Source of the DNA: Pelomonas baiyunensis | GTDB taxonomy: Bacteria; Pseudomonadota; Gammaproteobacteria; Burkholderiales; Burkholderiaceae_C | Assembly (NCBI RefSeq): GCF_043555935.1 | Contig: NZ_JBIGIB010000011.1 | Coordinates: forward strand, 1 to 8,495 | Direction of reading: 5' to 3' | Length of the DNA: 8,495 nucleotides | Shown here: in pieces, positions 6,603 to 8,495 of the stretch | Position numbering within the stretch: position 1 is the stretch's first letter | Layout of the letters: the number at the start of each line of letters is the position of its first letter | The notes under the pieces: generated by a model | What the model saw: only the letters and a program-made list of their open reading frames with translations | What the model was told of the DNA's origin: nothing | The model's database searches: none | Program-made: the position numbers and the translations under genes

Positions 6603-7406
6603 ATGCTCAAAGCAGCTCGCCAGAAAGAAATCGTCGCCCTGTTGCAAGGAGGGGGCGTCGTCGAAGTCAGCGTGCTGGCTGAGCGTTTTCAGACCTCGCC
6701 CATCACCGTGCGGCGCGACCTCATCGAATTGCAGGAGCGGGGTGTGCTGGCCCGCACGCGAGGAGGGGCGATTCCCGGCAACGAGGTGTATGCGGAGGGT
6801 TGGGCGCGTTACGAGAGCGTGAGCTACGCGGAGCGGGAGAGGGAAAACTACCGCGAGAAACGAGCCATCGCAGAACTCGCAGCCCAATCCGTGTCGGACG
6901 GTGATTGCATCCTGGTCAACGGTGGGACCACCTGCCGACACCTCGCGGAAGCGCTGCGAGGTCACCACCATCTTCACGTCGTGACCAACGGACTCACCGT
7001 CGCGATGGAGTTGGCCAAGAGCAGAAACGCCACGGTGCATCTATTGCCCGGTACCGTGGATTTTCAGAAGATGACGAGTGTCGGTCGCCTCGAGACAGGT
7101 GCTTTCGAGAACATCACCGTGAGAGCGGCCTTCCTCGGCGTCCACGGCATCTCCGCGAGCGGGGGCATCGGCATGTTGACACCGGAGGAGGCCGTGATGA
7201 ACCGAGCCTTCGTGGACGCCGCCCAGTCCGTCAATGTCCTCGTCGACTCCTCCAAATTCAAGGCGCAGGCCATTTTCAGGATCACGCATCTCGACAAGGT
7301 CGCGCGCGTGTTCACCGACGATGGCATCACCGATGAGGTGCGACATTCACTGGAGAAGGCCGGTGTGGAGGTGTTGGTGGCTAACGCCGAGGAGAATGGT
7401 CACTAG
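6603..7406 (+). CDS. DeoR/GlpR-family transcriptional regulator
   Basis: This 267-residue DNA-binding protein probably represses the divergent transport operon and releases it when a phosphorylated intermediate binds. Residues 1-57 are a DeoR winged helix: RQKEIVALLQ at 6-15, a helix-turn-helix at about 20-42 with the family hallmark TVRRDLIELQERG at 35-47, and the wing RTRGGA at 51-56. Residues about 75-250 are the DeoR sensor domain, with VNGGTTCRHLAEAL at about 102-115 and DSSKFKAQAIF near 215-225; this fold is related to sugar-phosphate isomerases and usually senses phosphorylated sugars or polyols. Length is normal for the family (about 250-270). The ribosome site before 6603 is weak (AAGAAA). 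Divergent placement next to a transporter and two phosphatases fits a local regulator. Confidence 0.92.
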   Translation: MLKAARQKEIVALLQGGGVVEVSVLAERFQTSPITVRRDLIELQERGVLARTRGGAIPGNEVYAEGWARYESVSYAERERENYREKRAIAELAAQSVSDGDCILVNGGTTCRHLAEALRGHHHLHVVTNGLTVAMELAKSRNATVHLLPGTVDFQKMTSVGRLETGAFENITVRAAFLGVHGISASGGIGMLTPEEAVMNRAFVDAAQSVNVLVDSSKFKAQAIFRITHLDKVARVFTDDGITDEVRHSLEKAGVEVLVANAEENGH

Positions 7407-7444
7407 GACGCAAACCGTCATCCCCTGACCGGCCAACGGTTTCC

Positions 7445-7461
7445 GTTCGCCAGCGTACAGA
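7445..7461 (+). promoter_or_regulatory. FNR-geometry operator upstream of the kinase-like gene
   Basis: GTTCGCCAGCGTACAGA matches the 8177-8193 site at 16 of 17 positions and the minus-strand site at 753-769 at 15 of 17. Its right arm has one base off perfect symmetry (CGTAC instead of CGAAC). It lies 26 bases before the start codon at 7485, between the end of the regulator gene and the next gene, and has the same orientation relative to its gene as the other two copies. Confidence 0.55.
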
Positions 7462-7484
7462 CATGTGCACGATCCGGCCCGAGG

Positions 7485-7994
7485 ATGAACGCCAACGCCC
7501 ATCTCCGACCCGCCATGAACGCATTGCTGTCACCGCCTCCAACCCCTGCCACGGGAGGCTCCGCGTCCGCGCAGGCGATGAACGAGCCGCTGCAGAAGCA
7601 GAGGGGGGTCAGGTTCTCGGCGGGTGCGCACGACGATGACGCTTGTGCCGCCGTGCTGCTTTCGATCGCCGAATGCAGGACGTTGCGTCCTGTGTCCGTC
7701 GAGGTGCTGCCGTTTCTCTGCTCCTTTGCCCACCGCCTCAGGCACACCTTCGACGGTTGCGTTGACGTCGCTGTGGACGTCGACCGAGCGTGTTCTGCGT
7801 GGACGGTCGACAGGGACGCACTGGAAGAGGCGCTGCTGGAGGTCGTGCTGGGGTCGGTGTGTGCGATACGTCGTCGGGGGCGATTGACGTTGCGGGCCTC
7901 CGTCGACGATCGGAGCAACCAACGCAGCACGGTGCTGACGGTGTTCAACAAGGTGCCACACGAAGATTGTTCGACATTCAGTTGGAGAAACTGA
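7485..7994 (+). CDS. Small protein resembling a degenerate histidine-kinase-type ATPase domain
   Basis: This 169-residue protein is not recognised with certainty. Residues about 1-50 are low complexity (Pro, Ala, Ser) and probably disordered. Residues about 70-160 follow the order of a sensor-kinase HATPase domain: SVEVLPFLCSFAHRLR resembles the strand and helix before the N-box, then DVAVDVDRACSAWTVDRDALEEALLEVVL, then RRRGRLTLRAS. In active kinases the helix after DALEEAL reads like LLNLVLNA; here the ATP/Mg-binding Asn is absent. LTVFNKVP at 151-158 stands where the G1 box (D/N-x-G-x-G) should be, and the protein ends soon after, without a G2 box. It is therefore either a non-catalytic derivative or a decayed gene. 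No His-phosphoacceptor domain is visible. The opposite-strand frame here is Ser/Thr-rich and looks like a shadow. The start at 7485 has GAGG directly before it, which is too close; 7515 is an alternative. Confidence 0.5.
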   Translation: MNANAHLRPAMNALLSPPPTPATGGSASAQAMNEPLQKQRGVRFSAGAHDDDACAAVLLSIAECRTLRPVSVEVLPFLCSFAHRLRHTFDGCVDVAVDVDRACSAWTVDRDALEEALLEVVLGSVCAIRRRGRLTLRASVDDRSNQRSTVLTVFNKVPHEDCSTFSWRN

Positions 7995-8176
7995 CTTGCT
8001 CTGGCGCTTGATTCCTCCTCACCGACATCCACATCGTCGACATCGCCCGAACCGGGAGAAATCGTCTGTTCGGTAGCGCACTTAATACCGAGATAGACAA
8101 CGATCGCTTGCGATTTGCGACACCGCGAAAAATGCAGGCAAATCCCTGCACCGGCTGGTCGCCAGCACGGCTATAA

Positions 8177-8193
8177 GTTCGCCAGCGAACAGA
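8177..8193 (+). promoter_or_regulatory. FNR-geometry palindromic operator upstream of crp/fnr
   Basis: GTTCGCCAGCGAACAGA: the first 14 bases are a perfect palindrome, GTTCG-CCAG-CGAAC, with the five-four-five spacing of FNR-family operators (consensus TTGAT-N4-ATCAA). TATAAG, a possible -10 hexamer, ends on its first base (8172-8177); if that is the promoter, the site covers the transcription start, where a bound protein would repress. It is 79 bases before the crp/fnr start codon, so autoregulation is plausible. Confidence 0.55.
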
Positions 8194-8234
8194 TCAGGGG
8201 GAATCTTCGAGCCACCCCGGCTCGACGATATTTC

Positions 8235-8250
8235 GATCGTTCAAACGATC
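8235..8250 (+). promoter_or_regulatory. 16-bp palindrome immediately upstream of crp/fnr
   Basis: GATCGTTCAAACGATC has perfect 7-bp arms around CA and ends 19 bases before the start codon at 8270. It may be a second operator or a hairpin masking the ribosome site; no clear ribosome site is visible before the ATG. It does not match the GTTCG-CCAG-CGAAC motif. Confidence 0.4.
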
Positions 8251-8269
8251 CTCTTGACTGGAACCTCGA

Positions 8270-8395
8270 ATGCCGACCATCGACCAACCGAAGAAGAACC
8301 ATTTGCTGGCCGCACTGCCCGAGGCGGAGTGGTCGCGGTGGCTTCCACAGCTCGAGCCCGTCTCCTTGGGGGTCTCCTCGTTTTCAGTGCAATAA
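8270..8395 (+). pseudogene. Crp/Fnr-family transcriptional regulator, N-terminal fragment cut by IS1071
   Basis: Only 33 native codons remain, followed by eight IS-encoded residues (GVSSFSVQ) and a stop, 41 residues in all. The native part, starting MPTIDQPKKNHLLAALPEAE and continuing WSRWLPQLEPVSL, matches the N-terminus of a Crp/Fnr branch common in Comamonadaceae, in which NHLLAALP leads into the cyclic-nucleotide-binding beta-barrel. That barrel would begin at about the point of insertion, so neither the sensor domain nor the helix-turn-helix is present and the fragment cannot bind DNA. The gene was presumably intact before the IS arrived; the rest may lie beyond the IS copy. The IS tip at 8369 falls exactly between codons 33 and 34. 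Identification rests on a short stretch, so it is good but not certain. Confidence 0.72.
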
Positions 8396-8474
8396 GTGAC
8401 GGTACGCAAAGCTAGCACTGGCGCGGGGGTGGTCTGGGTAGACCGTTGATTTCATTGACTTTCCTGTTCGCTTT
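8369..8474 (+). repeat. Terminal inverted repeat of right IS1071 copy
   Basis: Inverse partner of 21-126, with 100 of 106 positions identical and the outermost 38 identical. The length agrees with the roughly 110-bp terminal repeats known for IS1071. Confidence 0.85.
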
Positions 8475-8495
8475 GTAAACGGGTATGGTGGCCTC
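8369..8495 (+). mobile_element. IS1071-type (Tn3 family) insertion sequence, opposite terminus, partial
   Basis: The tip GGGGTCTCCTCG begins at 8369 and the element runs out of the window to the right. The first 106 bases match the left copy in inverse orientation with six mismatches; positions 107-127 from the tip are unrelated to the left copy. The bases just outside the tip (CCTTG at 8364-8368) differ from those outside the left tip (GTCTT at 127-131), so the two copies did not come from one insertion into a contiguous site. No part of the transposase can be recognised with confidence in the visible stretch. Confidence 0.85.

Larger units (their letters stand above)
7995..8269 (+). other. 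Palindrome-rich leader upstream of the crp/fnr fragment
   Basis: I see no credible gene in these 275 bases. The second half holds six inverted repeats: ATCGC-TT-GCGAT at 8103-8114, TGCAGG-6-CCTGCA at 8133-8150, CCGGCTGG-TCG-CCAGC-A-CGG at 8151-8170, GTTCGC-CA-GCGAAC at 8177-8190, TCGAGCC-5-GGCTCGA at 8207-8225 and GATCGTT-CA-AACGATC at 8235-8250. They may be operators, RNA hairpins of a structured 5' leader, or both. Confidence 0.6.

Noticed and set aside
7412..7442. Inverted repeat AAACCGT / ACGGTTT just after the DeoR-type gene
   Set aside because: The arms are only 7 bp with a 17-base loop and no T run follows, so it is not a convincing terminator.
7418..8032. Minus-strand open frame (204 codons) opposite the kinase-like gene
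   Set aside because: It is Ser/Thr-rich without domain features, and the plus-strand frame has HATPase-like order and an upstream regulatory motif.
8014..8048. Frame reading LTDIHIVDIA, resembling the start of the metallophosphoesterase (HITDIHLVE)
   Set aside because: DNA similarity is partial over under 30 bases, there is no start codon, and no further phosphoesterase motif follows; probably coincidence rather than a duplicated fragment.
8194..8418. Open frame running out of the right IS1071 end on the minus strand, and the similar one at 77-307 on the plus strand
   Set aside because: Both start inside the IS terminal repeat with the same residues and then continue as antisense of the interrupted genes; they are junction artefacts.

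Overview
The window is GC-rich, densely coded DNA of beta-proteobacterial (Burkholderiales, probably Comamonadaceae) character. Gene style supports this, and both ends carry the terminal inverted repeat of an IS1071-type Tn3-family element, an insertion sequence best known from catabolic transposons and plasmids of Comamonas, Delftia, Variovorax and relatives. The assignment is from memory and reading alone; no database was searched.

Layout. Positions 1-126 are one IS1071 end with its tip facing right, and 8369-8495 are a second IS1071 end with its tip facing left. About 8.24 kb of passenger DNA lies between them. From the left: a PRC-barrel protein gene (minus strand) cut at its 3' end by the left IS; a six-gene minus-strand operon (reading order: HAD phosphatase, ABC ATPase, two ABC permeases, periplasmic solute-binding protein, GpdQ-like metallophosphoesterase); a divergent DeoR-family regulator (plus strand); a short protein resembling a degenerate histidine-kinase ATPase domain (plus strand); a 275-base leader rich in palindromes; and the first 33 codons of a Crp/Fnr-family regulator, cut by the right IS.

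How it works together. The operon is a complete CUT1/Ugp-like importer bracketed by two phosphate-ester hydrolases and controlled by a divergent DeoR/GlpR-type repressor with candidate GTTC/GAAC operators in the shared promoter region. The simplest reading is uptake of a phosphorylated or phosphodiester compound (a glycerophosphodiester is the obvious candidate), then cytoplasmic hydrolysis of the diester and removal of phosphate. The substrate is inferred, not shown.

The PRC-barrel gene, the kinase-like gene and the crp/fnr fragment each carry, upstream and in the same orientation, a 14-bp palindrome of the form GT(T/G)CG-CCAG-CG(A/T/C)AC followed by AGA. Its 5-4-5 layout matches FNR-family operators. 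These three genes therefore look like one small regulon, plausibly that of the Crp/Fnr protein itself, and the two IS copies have truncated two of its members. Both truncated genes read into the IS in the same phase and end in the same eight IS-encoded residues.
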